DNA from: Borreliella mayonii
GTDB lineage: Bacteria > Spirochaetota > Spirochaetia > Borreliales > Borreliaceae
Length of the DNA: 64,000 nt
Assembly: GCF_001945665.1 (NCBI RefSeq)
Contig: NZ_CP015780.1
Span: 62,001-126,000 of the forward strand
Reading direction: 5' to 3'
Shown here: positions 50,681-60,965 of the stretch, piece after piece
Layout: every line of letters starts with the position of its first letter
How positions within the stretch are numbered: the first letter of the stretch is position 1
Notes under the pieces: generated by a model
What the model was told of the DNA's origin: nothing
Database searches by the model: none
What the model saw: only the letters and a program-made list of their open reading frames with translations
Position numbers and translations under genes: made by a program

Positions 50681-50971
50681 TTATTTTTTTACAAAAGGCA
50701 ACAAAGCCATATATCTTGCCCGTTTAATTTCTAATGCCAAGCGCCTTTGATGCTTAGCAGAAGTTCCAGTAATTCTTTTAGGTAAAATTTTACCTTGCTC
50801 GGTAATAAACTTTTTAAGAAAATCAAAATCCTTATAATCAGGATGTTTGCCAGAATCACAAAATTTACATGACTTTCTCTTAAAAAATCTGAAATTTGAA
50901 TTTTTTTTAAAGCCATCTTGCTGATTTTCAAATCTTGAATCTCTTTGATTTGCATCTCTATCTTTATACAT
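50681..50971 (-). CDS. rpsR: Ribosomal protein S18
   Basis: 96 aa from ATG 50971 ([17 protein letters not shown]), with GGAG nine bases upstream; ATG 50986 overlaps the ssb stop. An N-terminal Asn/Gln-rich extension of about 30 residues precedes the core (CKFC...[19 protein letters not shown] and the RNA-binding [20 protein letters not shown]). CxxC at 36-39 with another Cys/His nearby suggests a zinc-binding form. Confidence 0.94.
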   Translation of the reverse strand: MYKDRDANQRDSRFENQQDGFKKNSNFRFFKRKSCKFCDSGKHPDYKDFDFLKKFITEQGKILPKRITGTSAKHQRRLALEIKRARYMALLPFVKK

Positions 50972-50985
50972 AAACTTAAACTCCA

Positions 50986-51435
50986 TTAAAAAGGTATATC
51001 TTCGCTAAATTTATCATCAACAATATCAATATCCCTAACTACATCTTCTTTTTGATGGTTTGTCAAACTATTAATATCTGAATCTTGCATTTGAATAGTA
51101 TTAGAGCCTGAACTAAACATTTGTAAATTATCTACAAATATATTTACCTTACTCCTCTTATCACCCGTATTCCTATCTTGCCAGCTTTCATATTTAAGAG
51201 ATCCACTTACCACAACTTGTTTACCCTTTTTTAAATAATCGTTGAGACTTTCGGCTCTTTTTGAAAAAATAACACAATCAAAATATTGTGGGTAATCAAT
51301 CCATTCATCATTTTTCTTCATTCTTCTATTATTAGCTAAAGAAAACCTAAGAATGGCCATGCCACTTTCTGTATAAGAAAGCTCAGAATCTCTTGTAAGC
51401 CTACCAGATAATACTAATGAATTAATATCAGCCAT
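50986..51435 (-). CDS. ssb: Single-stranded DNA-binding protein
   Basis: 149 aa. OB fold 1-110 ([21 protein letters not shown] ... [18 protein letters not shown]) and the acidic tip [10 protein letters not shown] used to recruit partner proteins. Located between rpsF and rpsR as in most bacteria. Confidence 0.96.
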   Translation of the reverse strand: MADINSLVLSGRLTRDSELSYTESGMAILRFSLANNRRMKKNDEWIDYPQYFDCVIFSKRAESLNDYLKKGKQVVVSGSLKYESWQDRNTGDKRSKVNIFVDNLQMFSSGSNTIQMQDSDINSLTNHQKEDVVRDIDIVDDKFSEDIPF

Positions 51436-51446
51436 TCAAAAACCTC

Positions 51447-51866
51447 TTATTTTTCCTGAACATCTGTGCTTTCAGAACCTATTGGTGTTTCAACTTTAGA
51501 AGTACCTTTAAGACTGTCTTTGTCAATATTGTCTCTAAATTCTCTAAAATTTCTTCTTTTGATTTTTTTAGTATTGATCTTTCTAACTATTTTAACCAAA
51601 ATCATATACCTAAGCAAGTTTTTAATTAACTTAAGCCTTGATTCAAGCTCTTTTAAATTATTACCTTCCATACTAAACTCTATTATTTCATAACGACCTC
51701 TAGCTTGTTTTTTGATAGGATATTCTAAGGCTCTCTCTCCAATAAAATTGCTAACAATATCAGTTGCACTAAAAAATTCTAAAGATTTTTTAACCTCTTC
51801 TAAAGAACCTTTATATTCAATCTCTTCACTTTTAAACAAAAAACATGCCTCATATCTTTTAATCAT
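51447..51866 (-). CDS. rpsF: Ribosomal protein S6
   Basis: 139 aa. KRYEACFLFKSEE at the start and LEYPIKKQARGRYEIIEF in the centre are the S6 pattern. The C-terminus carries an extra 35-residue charged tail. First gene of rpsF-ssb-rpsR-rplI-dnaB; SD AAGGAG. Confidence 0.94.
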   Translation of the reverse strand: MIKRYEACFLFKSEEIEYKGSLEEVKKSLEFFSATDIVSNFIGERALEYPIKKQARGRYEIIEFSMEGNNLKELESRLKLIKNLLRYMILVKIVRKINTKKIKRRNFREFRDNIDKDSLKGTSKVETPIGSESTDVQEK

Positions 51867-51924
51867 TACTAAAACTCCTTATGGTCTATCGCATTGCAAA
51901 ATATGCAACAAAGGCTACTTAGTT

Positions 51925-51953
51925 AGTATATAAAAGAGACTAATTTTTTTCAA
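51925..51953 (-). promoter_or_regulatory. Promoter of the rpsF-ssb-rpsR-rplI-dnaB operon
   Basis: TTGAAA (51953-51948), 17-base spacer, TATACT (51930-51925), then a leader of about 50 bases with a small TTGCA/TGCAA hairpin. One of the closest matches to consensus in the window. Confidence 0.75.
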
Positions 51954-52006
51954 CAATAAAAACTTTTTATAACATACAAAAGGTAACTAAAAAATAATCT
52001 TAAACC

Positions 52007-53701
52007 TCAATCTTCTTCTAATTCGCTAAGCTTATATGTTTTTCCCGATTTACCTTGATTTTCAAGTTTTTTGTCTTCTTTTATTTCAATATAAGTTTTA
52101 AAACCCTTTTTTACATTATCAACTGCAACCATAACACTAGCTTCAAAAAGACTCTTTGGAGAATAGGTATCAATAGCTTTTTTAATATAATAAACATTAG
52201 ACCCATAAAAGAGCTGTACCTTGCCATTAACAAGCACTACCTTAAGAACTCCAGCCTCTTTAAGTAAATCATTATTAACAAGCTCATTATTAACAATATC
52301 TACATGCAATCTTGTAGAACAAACATCAAGTTTTGTAATATTATCAAATCCGCCAAGACCTTGAATTAAAAGATGAGCAATCCCCAGACTCTCTAACTTG
52401 CCTTCTTGACCTTCAAAAAATGGATCATCTGCAACAAATATTTGGAAATCAAAATATCTATAAAGCCAACTAAAAGTAAAATAATAAAGAGTAAAAAAGA
52501 TTGCCCCTAAAGGTACTACACTGATCCAATTTGTCTTAGAATTTCCTTGAAGTATTCCAAACATAAAAAAATCCAAAAATCCAGTAGAAAAGCTATCGCC
52601 AATCGTAACATTAAAAAAATTAGCAAGCAACAATGCAAATCCCGAATAAGTGGCATGAACAAAATAAAGCAAAGGTGCTGTAAAAATAAATAAAAATTCT
52701 AAAGGCTCAGTTATTCCTGTTAAAAAAGATGTCAAAGCTCCAGATAAAAGAAGCGCTGCAACCTTATTTTTATCTTCATGAACAATCCCCTTGTAAACCC
52801 CTAATGCTGCTCCGGGCAGTCCAAACATAATAGAAATATAAAATCCGCTGCTAATCTTGGCAAAGCCTGATGAAAATTTACCAAGTGATGGGTCTAATAA
52901 CTGAGCATAAAATATATTCTTAAGACCTCTGACAGTATTGCCATTAACAATCTCTACCCCCCCCAAAGAAGTAAACTCAAAAGGAAAAGATAAAATAGAA
53001 TGCAATCCCAAAGGCAATAACAACCTATTTAAAAATCCATAAAGAAAACTGCCAAAATATTCAAACCTAAAAACAAACAAACCTAAAGATGCAATTAAAT
53101 CGTCAAAACTTGACCAAATCAAACAAAAAAATATAGCCAAAAAAACACAAAAAGGCAAAATTATTACTATAGGAATAAAATGGCACTCTGAAAAAAAAAT
53201 AAAAGGTTTGGGTAGCTTCATATTATAAAATTTGTTATGCAAATAGCCAACTACAAGCCCTACTGCTAAAGAACCTGCAATTCCTGTATTTAAAGTTTGA
53301 ACACCCAAAAAATTTATACGCCCCACAGAAGACATTGTTTCTGCTTCAACAAGTCCTGAGAAAGTTTCAATAAAATAATTTCCAGTAATATTAAATGTTA
53401 AATAACCAATAAGGCCCCCTAAAGCAGCTGTTCCTTGCCCAATTCTTGCAACTCCAATAGAAATTCCAATAGAAAAAATTAAAGGCATATTGAGAAGAAT
53501 AGCATTACCTATAGCCTTCATTAAACCTAAAATATTTTGAATAAAAATTTTATCAACATAAACAACACTAGAAGAATTTGAAAATACAGATCCAATACCA
53601 ACTAACAAACACGAAACTGGTAAAATAGAAATAGGCACTCGTAGTGCTTTAGAAAATTTTTGCAAACTTGAAAAGTTAATTATTTTAATAAAATTAATCA
53701 T
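52007..53701 (-). CDS. malX: PTS glucose/maltose-type IICB component (MalX/PtsG family)
   Basis: 564 aa sugar transporter. EIIC domain (about 1-410) with about ten membrane helices and the sugar-site motif GITEPLEFLFIF; EIIB domain (about 435-525) with phospho-Cys in KLDVCSTRLHV. The C-terminal 40 residues are hydrophilic. EIIA is absent, so a separate IIA-Glc must supply phosphate. ATG 53701 has GGAGAGG 6 bases upstream; the frame extends 10 codons further without support. Whether glucose or maltose is preferred cannot be read. Confidence 0.9.
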   Translation of the reverse strand: MINFIKIINFSSLQKFSKALRVPISILPVSCLLVGIGSVFSNSSSVVYVDKIFIQNILGLMKAIGNAILLNMPLIFSIGISIGVARIGQGTAALGGLIGYLTFNITGNYFIETFSGLVEAETMSSVGRINFLGVQTLNTGIAGSLAVGLVVGYLHNKFYNMKLPKPFIFFSECHFIPIVIILPFCVFLAIFFCLIWSSFDDLIASLGLFVFRFEYFGSFLYGFLNRLLLPLGLHSILSFPFEFTSLGGVEIVNGNTVRGLKNIFYAQLLDPSLGKFSSGFAKISSGFYISIMFGLPGAALGVYKGIVHEDKNKVAALLLSGALTSFLTGITEPLEFLFIFTAPLLYFVHATYSGFALLLANFFNVTIGDSFSTGFLDFFMFGILQGNSKTNWISVVPLGAIFFTLYYFTFSWLYRYFDFQIFVADDPFFEGQEGKLESLGIAHLLIQGLGGFDNITKLDVCSTRLHVDIVNNELVNNDLLKEAGVLKVVLVNGKVQLFYGSNVYYIKKAIDTYSPKSLFEASVMVAVDNVKKGFKTYIEIKEDKKLENQGKSGKTYKLSELEED

Positions 53702-53842
53702 GCTAAGCCTCTCCAATGCTAATTTCAGCAAACACTATTTATTATAAAGCTTTTTTTGCAAAAAAAAAACTTTACCCATCAAACAAGCCAAATAATAAGA
53801 CTGGATAAATCAAGTAAGATTTAATTTGATCTTGAGAAAAAC

Positions 53843-53870
53843 TTACAATTAAAGTAATGTATTATATATT
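53843..53870 (+). promoter_or_regulatory. Promoter of the hemolysin III gene
   Basis: TTACAA (53843-53848), 16-base spacer, TATATT (53865-53870); GGAGG at 53895-53899 precedes ATG 53905. Occupies the 203-base divergent gap 53702-53904 with the PTS gene. Confidence 0.6.
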
Positions 53871-53904
53871 TTTATAAATAAATGATAAAACAACGGAGGT
53901 AAAG

Positions 53905-54609
53905 ATGTGCTTTAAAGAAAACAAACTTAAAAATCATTCGTTAAGCGATGTTAATACAAGCAAAATACCAAAAAATGAACTCTTTAGTTCAATATCGCAT
54001 CTTTTTGGAATTATTTTGTCTGTTATTGGAACAACAATTCTTGTTACAATATCTACTCTTAAGAAAAAAGATTTACATATACTTGTATTCTTTATTTACG
54101 GATTTTCAATGACCTTATTATATGTAATGAGCACTCTTTACCACATATTCCCAAAAGGAAGCAAAATAAAAAAAATATTTAGAAAATTTGATCATATTTC
54201 AATATTTATTCTAATAGCAGGAACATATACTCCTGCATGTGCAATTCTTGTACCAAACAAGTCGGGGCTAATAATCTTATGTATAGTGTGGAGTCTGGCT
54301 ATAATTGGAATCATTTTTAAAGCAATATTTACAAATAGCCCTGGGTGGCTTAATGGATCTATATTTATAATCATGGGGTGGATTATCCTTTTTAAAATTA
54401 ATCCCATCTACAAGGCCCTTAACGGAAAAGGATTTTTTTGGCTAGTTTTTGGTGGAATTGTATATACAATAGGCGGAATAGTATACATATTAAGTAAAAA
54501 ATTTAATCCAATAATTAACATGAAAATGCATGATGTATTTCATATATTAATAATAATCGCATCAGCATCTCACTTTTGGCTTATGCTAAAATACATTTCT
54601 AATTTTTAA
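53905..54609 (+). CDS. Hemolysin III / PAQR-family membrane protein
   Basis: 234 aa with seven membrane helices after a 30-residue polar N-terminus. Conserved PAQR features: [12 protein letters not shown] (first His), [35 protein letters not shown] and the C-terminal [18 protein letters not shown], whose Ser/His/Asp/His set forms the predicted zinc hydrolase site (ceramidase-like in animal PAQRs). 'Hemolysin' is a legacy name; the natural substrate is not known. Confidence 0.9.
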   Translation: MCFKENKLKNHSLSDVNTSKIPKNELFSSISHLFGIILSVIGTTILVTISTLKKKDLHILVFFIYGFSMTLLYVMSTLYHIFPKGSKIKKIFRKFDHISIFILIAGTYTPACAILVPNKSGLIILCIVWSLAIIGIIFKAIFTNSPGWLNGSIFIIMGWIILFKINPIYKALNGKGFFWLVFGGIVYTIGGIVYILSKKFNPIINMKMHDVFHILIIIASASHFWLMLKYISNF

Positions 54610-54616
54610 TATTTAA

Positions 54617-55915
54617 TTAAAATATATTTAAAAAACCTTTCAAATCGTTAAAAAGGCCCAAACCAAAAAGAAACATTCCTAAAAAAATACCAAAGCTATA
54701 AAAAGAATAAATGGTTTTGGCCTTAAATCTTTTTCCACGTAAAAGTTCAATAAAGCTGATAAAGATTTGTCCCCCATCAAAAACAGGTATTATAATAAAA
54801 AACAGATTCATACCAGCAAGAATTAAACTCAAGAAAGAAATGCTATTAATCCAATACAATAACCCCAAAGAATAAGATGAAGAAAGTATACTTACAATTC
54901 CAACAGGGCCTGATACACTCTTAGAAGTATTTAAAAAATTTGTTATTAATAAAAAAATAGAATACAAAATGTCTTGCAAAGTATTTACAACCTTAAAAAA
55001 AGAATTTTTAATGGCACTTGAAACATTTTCTACTTTAACTATCCTTTTTAAAGGTGGTGAAAAATATATGCCAATAATCTTATTTTTATCATGAAATACT
55101 AATTTTGAAGAAAAAATCTCTCCATTTCTAGAAAACTTAATCTCTACAACATCCGAATTTAAATTCTTAAGAAAATCATCTAAATCTCTTTTATTTTTCA
55201 AAAGAATATTATCAATGCTAATTATTTCGTCACCCGATTTCATTCCCGCAATCTTAGCAGGAGAATTTAAAACCACATCTGCTATTACAAGATCAACCCA
55301 GGGTCCAATTTCTTTTAAAAAATCTTGCAAACTAATAGTCTCTTCAAAAGTAATATTTTCATTTTCTCTTAAAACATCAAAAGTAACTGTAGATTTTCCA
55401 TCAGGAATAATTTTTCTCAAATCAGAGAAATATTCAATTTTTTTATTATTAACCTTTAATATAACATCACCATCTCTAAATTTATCTTTTAAAAAAGAAT
55501 CTTTATTAAAAATACTAACCCTTGAAGAATAATCAAAATACATAACACCCATCATACTTATAAAAATGAAAACAACAAATGAAAAAATCAAATTAAATAA
55601 AGGACCTGCAAAATATATTAAAATTTTTTTAAAATGTGAAATTCCAAACAAAGAATCTTTATCTGCTTCTAATTCTTTATTTGCTTTAAGTTCCTTTTCT
55701 AAGTGATCAAACCCCTTAAGCTTACAATATCCTCCTAGAAGGATTGGAGAAAGTCTATACTCAGTATTATTAATTTTAAACTTTAATATGCTAGGGCCTA
55801 TACCCACAGAAAAAACTTCAACCTTAACTTTAAAAAGTTTAGCAAATAAAAAGTGCCCTAGCTCATGAATAAATATTATAAAACTAAGAGCCAGCACGCT
55901 AAAAAGAATATACAT
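54617..55915 (-). CDS. rseP: Site-2 protease RseP (RIP metalloprotease)
   Basis: 432 aa intramembrane zinc protease. HELGH in helix 1 (FIHELGHFLFAKL), one PDZ domain (about 190-260, KIAGMKSGDEIISIDNILLK; E. coli has two) and the third ligand Asp in FIIIPVFDGGQI. Cleaves membrane-bound anti-sigma factors or signal peptide remnants in other bacteria; no RseA is known here. GGAGG precedes the ATG. Lies downstream of cdsA in the tsf-frr-uppS-cdsA-rseP order common in bacteria. Confidence 0.94.
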   Translation of the reverse strand: MYILFSVLALSFIIFIHELGHFLFAKLFKVKVEVFSVGIGPSILKFKINNTEYRLSPILLGGYCKLKGFDHLEKELKANKELEADKDSLFGISHFKKILIYFAGPLFNLIFSFVVFIFISMMGVMYFDYSSRVSIFNKDSFLKDKFRDGDVILKVNNKKIEYFSDLRKIIPDGKSTVTFDVLRENENITFEETISLQDFLKEIGPWVDLVIADVVLNSPAKIAGMKSGDEIISIDNILLKNKRDLDDFLKNLNSDVVEIKFSRNGEIFSSKLVFHDKNKIIGIYFSPPLKRIVKVENVSSAIKNSFFKVVNTLQDILYSIFLLITNFLNTSKSVSGPVGIVSILSSSYSLGLLYWINSISFLSLILAGMNLFFIIIPVFDGGQIFISFIELLRGKRFKAKTIYSFYSFGIFLGMFLFGLGLFNDLKGFLNIF

Positions 55916-55934
55916 AAATTCCCTCCAAAAATCA

Positions 55935-56786
55935 CTAAGATAAGTATAAATAAAATATTGGGCCTGTTAAAAGAAAAGAATCAATAGAATCAAGGGCCCC
56001 ACCTCTGCCAGGAATGATTTTCCCAGAATCTTTTACTCCAGCACTTCGTTTTAGCCCAGATTCAAACAAGTCGCCAATAATGGTAAAGACTCCAATCAAA
56101 ATGCCAAAAATAATAGATTCTCCATAGCTTAAATTTATTAATCTAAAAACTACAGCAAATATAGCAGTAAACACAGAAAACAAAATGCCCCCAAAAAAAC
56201 CCATTAATGTTTTATTTGGACTAATAATAGTGGGGCGATAACTGTTTTTCCCTAAAAAATAACCAAAAAGATATGCAAAAGTATCGTTTCCACTTACCAT
56301 AGCAAAAAGTATTAACATTAAAAATGGCGCCTTAGGCAAAGTTGTAATAGAAACTGTAAAAGACATTAATGTCCCAGGATATATAAGTATAAAAAGTATT
56401 GAAGTTGCTTGAGACAAAAAATTTCCAATCTCATGTTCTTTAATAAACACCAAATTAACAATCCAATTGCTAAAAACTAACGCTATAGCCAGGTAATATA
56501 TTACATTCATACCTAAATAAAAAACATTAAAATGAATATACGTTAAAATTGGGGGAACAAGCCCTAAAAAAAAAGATAATATACTAGAAAGTCCTGATGA
56601 TTTGAATTTTAATTTTATTAAATCATTAACTTCTTTTGCCGCAAAACCACTAAATATAAAAATTAAAATATTAAGGAATAAATAATTTTTAAAATCTAAA
56701 AATATTAAAAATAAAATCAAAGGAACAAAAAATAAAAATGTTCCCAACCTTGCAAAAAAAGCGAATCTCTTGGCATTACTCAACAA
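55935..56786 (-). CDS. cdsA: Phosphatidate cytidylyltransferase
   Basis: Makes CDP-diacylglycerol for phospholipids. About 283 aa, eight membrane helices. Signature near the C-terminus: KRSAGVKDSGKIIPGRGGALDSIDS (S-x-x-KR-x-x-x-KD-x-x-x-x-x-PGHGG type). The frame is open to 56873, but that would overlap uppS by 86 bases. GGGAG in the last uppS codons is followed by two adjacent TTG codons at 56786 and 56783, directly after the uppS TGA; one of these is the likely start. Confidence 0.9.
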   Translation of the reverse strand: MLSNAKRFAFFARLGTFLFFVPLILFLIFLDFKNYLFLNILIFIFSGFAAKEVNDLIKLKFKSSGLSSILSFFLGLVPPILTYIHFNVFYLGMNVIYYLAIALVFSNWIVNLVFIKEHEIGNFLSQATSILFILIYPGTLMSFTVSITTLPKAPFLMLILFAMVSGNDTFAYLFGYFLGKNSYRPTIISPNKTLMGFFGGILFSVFTAIFAVVFRLINLSYGESIIFGILIGVFTIIGDLFESGLKRSAGVKDSGKIIPGRGGALDSIDSFLLTGPIFYLYLS

Positions 56787-56787
56787 A

Positions 56788-57480
56788 TCATCTCCCAAAA
56801 TTTCTTCTTCTAAATTGGAAACATTCCAAATCCTTGCCATATCTATTGTCATAATATTCAGGCCACAAAACATTTGAAAAAATTAATTCAGAATAAGCAA
56901 TCCTCCATAAAAAAAAATTACTTATTCTAATATTTCCACCTGTACGTATTAAAAGATCAAGATCGGGCAATTCTGGATTGTCCAAAAAATTGGAAAAAGT
57001 ATTCTCATCTAAAGACTCTAAATCAAAATCGCTTAAAACAAATTTTTTAACAGCTCTAACTATTTCATTACGGCCCCCATAATTGATTGCCAAATTTAAA
57101 ATAAGGTTGTTGAAATTTTTAGAAAAGCTAATAGAATCTTTTATAGAACTTTTTACTTCTTCACTTAAAAATTCAACATCTCCTGAAACTATTATTTTTA
57201 TTCCATTTTTTTTGTAAAAATTAAATTCGGTTCTCAAATAGTTAGCAATTAAAAACATTAACTTTTCTATCTCACAGTCATCCCTTTTCCAATTCTCAGT
57301 AGAAAATACATAAAAGGATAAATATTTAATACCCATCTTTAAAGAATGCTTAACTATTTCTTTTGCTCTTTTAAGGCCCTCTTTATAACCCTCCAAAGAA
57401 GACAATCCTTTATTTAAAGCCCACCTTCTATTGCCATCCATAATGATTCCAACATGACCTGGAAGAGAACCTTTATTCAT
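56788..57480 (-). CDS. uppS: Undecaprenyl diphosphate synthase
   Basis: 230 aa cis-prenyltransferase making the lipid carrier for peptidoglycan. [16 protein letters not shown] carries catalytic Asp; [12 protein letters not shown] and [25 protein letters not shown] are family motifs. ATG is four bases after the frr stop. Its last codons contain the SD of cdsA. Confidence 0.94.
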   Translation of the reverse strand: MNKGSLPGHVGIIMDGNRRWALNKGLSSLEGYKEGLKRAKEIVKHSLKMGIKYLSFYVFSTENWKRDDCEIEKLMFLIANYLRTEFNFYKKNGIKIIVSGDVEFLSEEVKSSIKDSISFSKNFNNLILNLAINYGGRNEIVRAVKKFVLSDFDLESLDENTFSNFLDNPELPDLDLLIRTGGNIRISNFFLWRIAYSELIFSNVLWPEYYDNRYGKDLECFQFRRRNFGR

Positions 57481-57484
57481 GGGC

Positions 57485-58039
57485 TTAAGCTTCCATTATT
57501 TCTTGAATTTTAGATTCTAAAATAGAATCTATCTTTTTAATATAAATATCTGTAGATTTCTGAATATCATCTAAAATTCTTTTTAAACTATCCTCAGTGA
57601 TTTCAGATTCTTTTTCTTGCTTTTTAATCCTGTTGTTTAAATCCTGTCGTATATTTCTAGTTGAAATTTTATGTTCCTCTGCTATTTTTTTAGCATGCTT
57701 TACAATTTCTTGCCGCCTTTCACTGGTTAAAGTTGGAACCTTAATTCTAATAACTGAACCATCACTTGAAGGGTTCATAGAAAGATCAGAATTAAGTATG
57801 GCTTGCTCTATTTTATTCAAAATACTTTTATCCCAAGGCCGAATAACAACAAGCCTTGCCTCAGGAATTCTAATACTTGCTACCTGAGTTATGGGTGTTC
57901 TTCGATCGTGGTATTGAATACAAATTTTATCAAAAATATTACTACTAATTCTACCTGTTCTTAACGTTTTATATTCATTATCAAGTGATAAAAGAACTTT
58001 GCTCATCTTTTCATCTAGAAAAGCCTTATAATCCTCCAT
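57485..58039 (-). CDS. frr: Ribosome recycling factor
   Basis: 184 aa, standard length. [14 protein letters not shown] and [44 protein letters not shown] and [13 protein letters not shown] are the diagnostic segments. Splits terminated ribosomes with EF-G. SD AAGGAG. Confidence 0.96.
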   Translation of the reverse strand: MEDYKAFLDEKMSKVLLSLDNEYKTLRTGRISSNIFDKICIQYHDRRTPITQVASIRIPEARLVVIRPWDKSILNKIEQAILNSDLSMNPSSDGSVIRIKVPTLTSERRQEIVKHAKKIAEEHKISTRNIRQDLNNRIKKQEKESEITEDSLKRILDDIQKSTDIYIKKIDSILESKIQEIMEA

Positions 58040-58076
58040 ATAAACTACTCCTTGCTGATAAAAAGCAGCGCATTAT

Positions 58077-58916
58077 CTACCCTATTCTCAAATACTTAAA
58101 CTCAACTAATTCTATCTTGCTTGAAATTGCTTTTGAAATCTCTTCTAGCATTTCCTTTACAGTGATTTTATCATTTTTTACAAAACTTTGTTCAAGAAGA
58201 GAAATCTCAGCAAGATGTTTTTTAATTTTTCCCGCAACTATACCTTTGACTATATTTTCTGGCTTACCGCTAGATTCTAATTGTTTAGCAAATATCTCTT
58301 CTTGCTCTTTAATATAATTTGGACAAACATCATCATTTCTCAAATAAACAGGAGCAAAAGCAGCTACATGCAAAGCTAAATCCATAGCAAAATTTTGAAA
58401 CACTTTATCTTCAGTTTTAGAAAAATCATCTACTTTTAATTTAACTAAAACACCTATCTTAGATTGTTCACCATGCAAATAAATTTTTACAAATTCATTA
58501 GATTGAATTTCAGTAATAAAAATTTTTTTAACCTGAATATTTTCTTTTATTGTAGCTGCTAAATTTTTAAGCTCTGACTCTTGAAAAGTAGTTAAAGAAT
58601 TTTTTCCGCTTTCTACTAATTCCTTAATTAAAGAATTGCCCAAATTAACAAAATTATGATTTAAAGCAACAAAGTCTGTTTCACAAGAAACAAGCAAAAG
58701 CCCAGCATGAACATTGTTTGAATATGAGAATACTCTACCTTCTTTTGCATCTCGGTCAAGTCTTTTCTCAGCAGATGCGATTCCCATTTCTCTAAGTTTC
58801 TTTTTAGCTAATTCAAAATCTCCACAAGCAGCAGACAAAGCTTTTTTACAATCTCCAAAACCAGCATTGGTTTCTTCTCGAAGCTTTTTTACATCTTGAG
58901 GACTAATAATGCTCAT
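58077..58916 (-). CDS. tsf: Elongation factor Ts
   Basis: 279 aa nucleotide exchange factor for EF-Tu. N-terminal UBA ([19 protein letters not shown]; consensus has TGAGMMDCKKAL), then [21 protein letters not shown] and [22 protein letters not shown] lies in the last codons of rpsB. Confidence 0.96.
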   Translation of the reverse strand: MSIISPQDVKKLREETNAGFGDCKKALSAACGDFELAKKKLREMGIASAEKRLDRDAKEGRVFSYSNNVHAGLLLVSCETDFVALNHNFVNLGNSLIKELVESGKNSLTTFQESELKNLAATIKENIQVKKIFITEIQSNEFVKIYLHGEQSKIGVLVKLKVDDFSKTEDKVFQNFAMDLALHVAAFAPVYLRNDDVCPNYIKEQEEIFAKQLESSGKPENIVKGIVAGKIKKHLAEISLLEQSFVKNDKITVKEMLEEISKAISSKIELVEFKYLRIG

Positions 58917-58919
58917 AAA

Positions 58920-59702
58920 TTACTCCCCCCTTTCTTCAATAGAATCACTTTTATCATTTTTAATTTCAATTTCTTTCATCAAATCTTCTTCATTTAAATT
59001 TTCAATTATTTGAATACCAACCTCTTTATCACTTTCTAAAATAGCATCGGATATTATTTTGGTAAACAAAGCTACAGAACGAATCGCATCATCATTACCA
59101 GGAATTGGACAATCAATAACATCTGGATTACAATTCGTATCAACCACAGAAATAATAGGGATCTTTAATTTTCTAGCTTCATTAATAGCTATCTGCTCTC
59201 GATTAGGATCAATGATAAAAATAGCACCAGGAAGTGTTTCCATATCCTTGATACCTGTTAAATTCTTAGCTAATTTTAATTTTTCACGATTAAGCTGTGA
59301 AATCTCTTTTTTACTTATCATATCAAAAGTTCCATCAACTTCCATCTTTTCTAGCTTTTTTAATTTTTGAACAGATTTTCTAATCGTATTAAAATTAGAA
59401 AGCATGCCCCCAAGCCACCTATTGTTCACATATGGCATATCACTTCTTCTTGCTTCTTGTTCTATTATCTCGCTAGCTTGCTTTTTAGTTCCAACAAAAA
59501 GCACCTTTTTACCATCTTTTATTACCCTTTGAACAAGCTCATAAGAATCTTTAATGCCCTGTAAAGTCTTTTGAAGATCTAAAATATGTATTTCATTTCT
59601 CTCAGAAAAAATAAATCTTTTCATCCTAGGATCAAGCCTTTTTACTTGATGGCCAAAATGAACCCCGGCCTCCAACAAGCTTTTCATCGTAACAATTGCC
59701 AA
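58920..59702 (-). CDS. rpsB: Ribosomal protein S2
   Basis: 260 aa. [27 protein letters not shown] and [36 protein letters not shown] are S2 signatures. A TTG start at 59702 sits 5-6 bases after AGGAGG; the ATG five codons later is too far. C-terminal 30 residues form an acidic extension. First gene of rpsB-tsf. Confidence 0.95.
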   Translation of the reverse strand: MAIVTMKSLLEAGVHFGHQVKRLDPRMKRFIFSERNEIHILDLQKTLQGIKDSYELVQRVIKDGKKVLFVGTKKQASEIIEQEARRSDMPYVNNRWLGGMLSNFNTIRKSVQKLKKLEKMEVDGTFDMISKKEISQLNREKLKLAKNLTGIKDMETLPGAIFIIDPNREQIAINEARKLKIPIISVVDTNCNPDVIDCPIPGNDDAIRSVALFTKIISDAILESDKEVGIQIIENLNEEDLMKEIEIKNDKSDSIEERGE

Positions 59703-59767
59703 ATCAACCTCCTATTATCCTTCTCTTTTACTCACCATGAAAACACACGGCGGAAATTATTCCCTCT

Positions 59768-59795
59768 TTTATAAGAATATAATAAAACAATCCAA
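59768..59795 (-). promoter_or_regulatory. Promoter and leader of rpsB-tsf
   Basis: TTGGAT (59795-59790), 16-base spacer, TATAAA (59773-59768). The leader (59703-59767) has an unusual GC-containing segment on the minus strand (TTTCCGCCGTGTG) and a GGAA/TTCC hairpin; S2 is known to regulate itself through its leader in some bacteria, but I see no clear motif. The rest of the gap, to 59915, is plain AT-rich DNA. Confidence 0.5.
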
Positions 59796-59915
59796 TTAAT
59801 AAGTCCACCTATTAAAAATAAACATCATTCTCTTTAATAAAATTATTAATAAATTTTTTTAATAAAAAATATTAAAAGCAGAAATTAATATCTAAATCTT
59901 TAAAAAATGATTATT

Positions 59916-60194
59916 TTACAAATCGTTCTTATTTCTTTCAGAGAATTTAATCAAACCTATTAAAATAACTGACCCCAAAATAGGAAACAAATAAAGAATA
60001 AGATCTATTTGTCTTTCATAATAATCTGAATAGAAAAAAGGGATAAAAAATAGAAATACAATTCCGCCTAAAAAACTTATTAAATAAACTACTAAAAACT
60101 TAAAATTCAATATGTTTAAAAACATAACAAAAAAGCTTACCAAAAAAGAAATAACAATGTTTGTTAAAATCAAATGAGAAAAAAATACTATCAT
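59916..60194 (-). CDS. Small membrane protein, 92 aa
   Basis: Three predicted membrane helices (about 1-28, 32-56, 65-85) and a charged tail (KFSERNKNDL). No family recognised. ATG 60194 lies directly after AAGGGGGAGC; an in-frame TTG at 60212 follows the upstream stop and is less likely. Probably co-transcribed with the lipoprotein gene, whose stop lies 19 bases upstream of this ATG. Confidence 0.6.
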   Translation of the reverse strand: MIVFFSHLILTNIVISFLVSFFVMFLNILNFKFLVVYLISFLGGIVFLFFIPFFYSDYYERQIDLILYLFPILGSVILIGLIKFSERNKNDL

Positions 60195-60212
60195 GCTCCC
60201 CCTTAAAAACAA

Positions 60213-60965
60213 CTAATTAGATAAACTAAATCCCGACAAATCCCCAAGATTAATAAGAACACTATAAGCATCATCAACAATGCTGCCCACACTCATAACA
60301 AAAATTGCCAAATTATACTTAGGGGCAATATCTTTTGTAAAAAAATCGTCATTTATATGTTTTAGATCAATTGGCCTTTTCTCTTTGTCTGAAAAATTAG
60401 ACTTTTTAATAGATTTTGAAAAACCTATATATTTCCCTTTGTCAATATAGGACCTATATATATTTTTCTTCTCAAGAATAACAGATGAAGAAGTGTTTCC
60501 ATTTCTCACAATAATGAAAGCCTCACCGGGAACATCTTTTCTTAATTCTCCAAAGTTTATTTCAAAATATAAAGGCAATTTATTATCGACCCATTCTTTA
60601 TTTAATTTAAAAACAGGTTTACCTGAATAAATAGTAGAACTCAAATTTATTTTATAAAACCCTCTATTATTAAATTCACTAACATTGTCAAAAACACCCT
60701 TTAGGGCTTCAAAATCTTTTTCCACGCTTTTTTGGAAACTGCTTACGTGATAATTAGCACCTTCTGGATAAAACTTGTAATATATATCAAAACCTCTTAA
60801 TTTACCAGCTGCTTGATTAGAAAAATAACCTGCTGGTAAAAAAAAAGCCACAGAATCTCTTGAAATTCTATTATCAACTTTTTCTGGTGAAGGAAGTATT
60901 AAAATATTGTCAAGACCACAGCCAAAAAACCCCATACAAAATACAAAATATAAGATAAAAAAAAT
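60213..60965 (-). CDS. Probable lipoprotein, likely AUU start
   Basis: Unknown family. From the first ATG (60935) the protein is 240 aa and opens MGFFGCGLDN, too short for a signal peptide. A strong SD (GGGGGAGG, 60980-60973) lies 37 bases before that ATG but 7 bases before an in-frame ATT at 60965. Starting there adds a hydrophobic leader (FFILYFVFCMGFFGC) ending in a plausible lipobox (FFG-C), though it lacks basic residues. The mature part is beta-rich (SVAFFLPAGYFSNQ; YFEINFGELRKDVPGEAFIIV). Between the previous stop and 60935 the frame has no ATG, GTG or TTG. Confidence 0.6.
   Translation of the reverse strand: MFFILYFVFCMGFFGCGLDNILILPSPEKVDNRISRDSVAFFLPAGYFSNQAAGKLRGFDIYYKFYPEGANYHVSSFQKSVEKDFEALKGVFDNVSEFNNRGFYKINLSSTIYSGKPVFKLNKEWVDNKLPLYFEINFGELRKDVPGEAFIIVRNGNTSSSVILEKKNIYRSYIDKGKYIGFSKSIKKSNFSDKEKRPIDLKHINDDFFTKDIAPKYNLAIFVMSVGSIVDDAYSVLINLGDLSGFSLSN

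Noticed and set aside
51867..51924. S6:S18 autoregulatory RNA motif in the rpsF leader
   Set aside because: A small TTGCA/TGCAA hairpin exists, but I cannot find the conserved bulge and loop bases of that motif.
55215..55532. 105-aa plus-strand ORF opposite rseP, and similar opposite-strand ORFs throughout
   Set aside because: They are shadows of well-supported genes, with no SD or recognisable protein pattern.
59703..59767. Short upstream ORF (MVSKREG) in the rpsB leader
   Set aside because: No SD and no sign of selection; too short to support.
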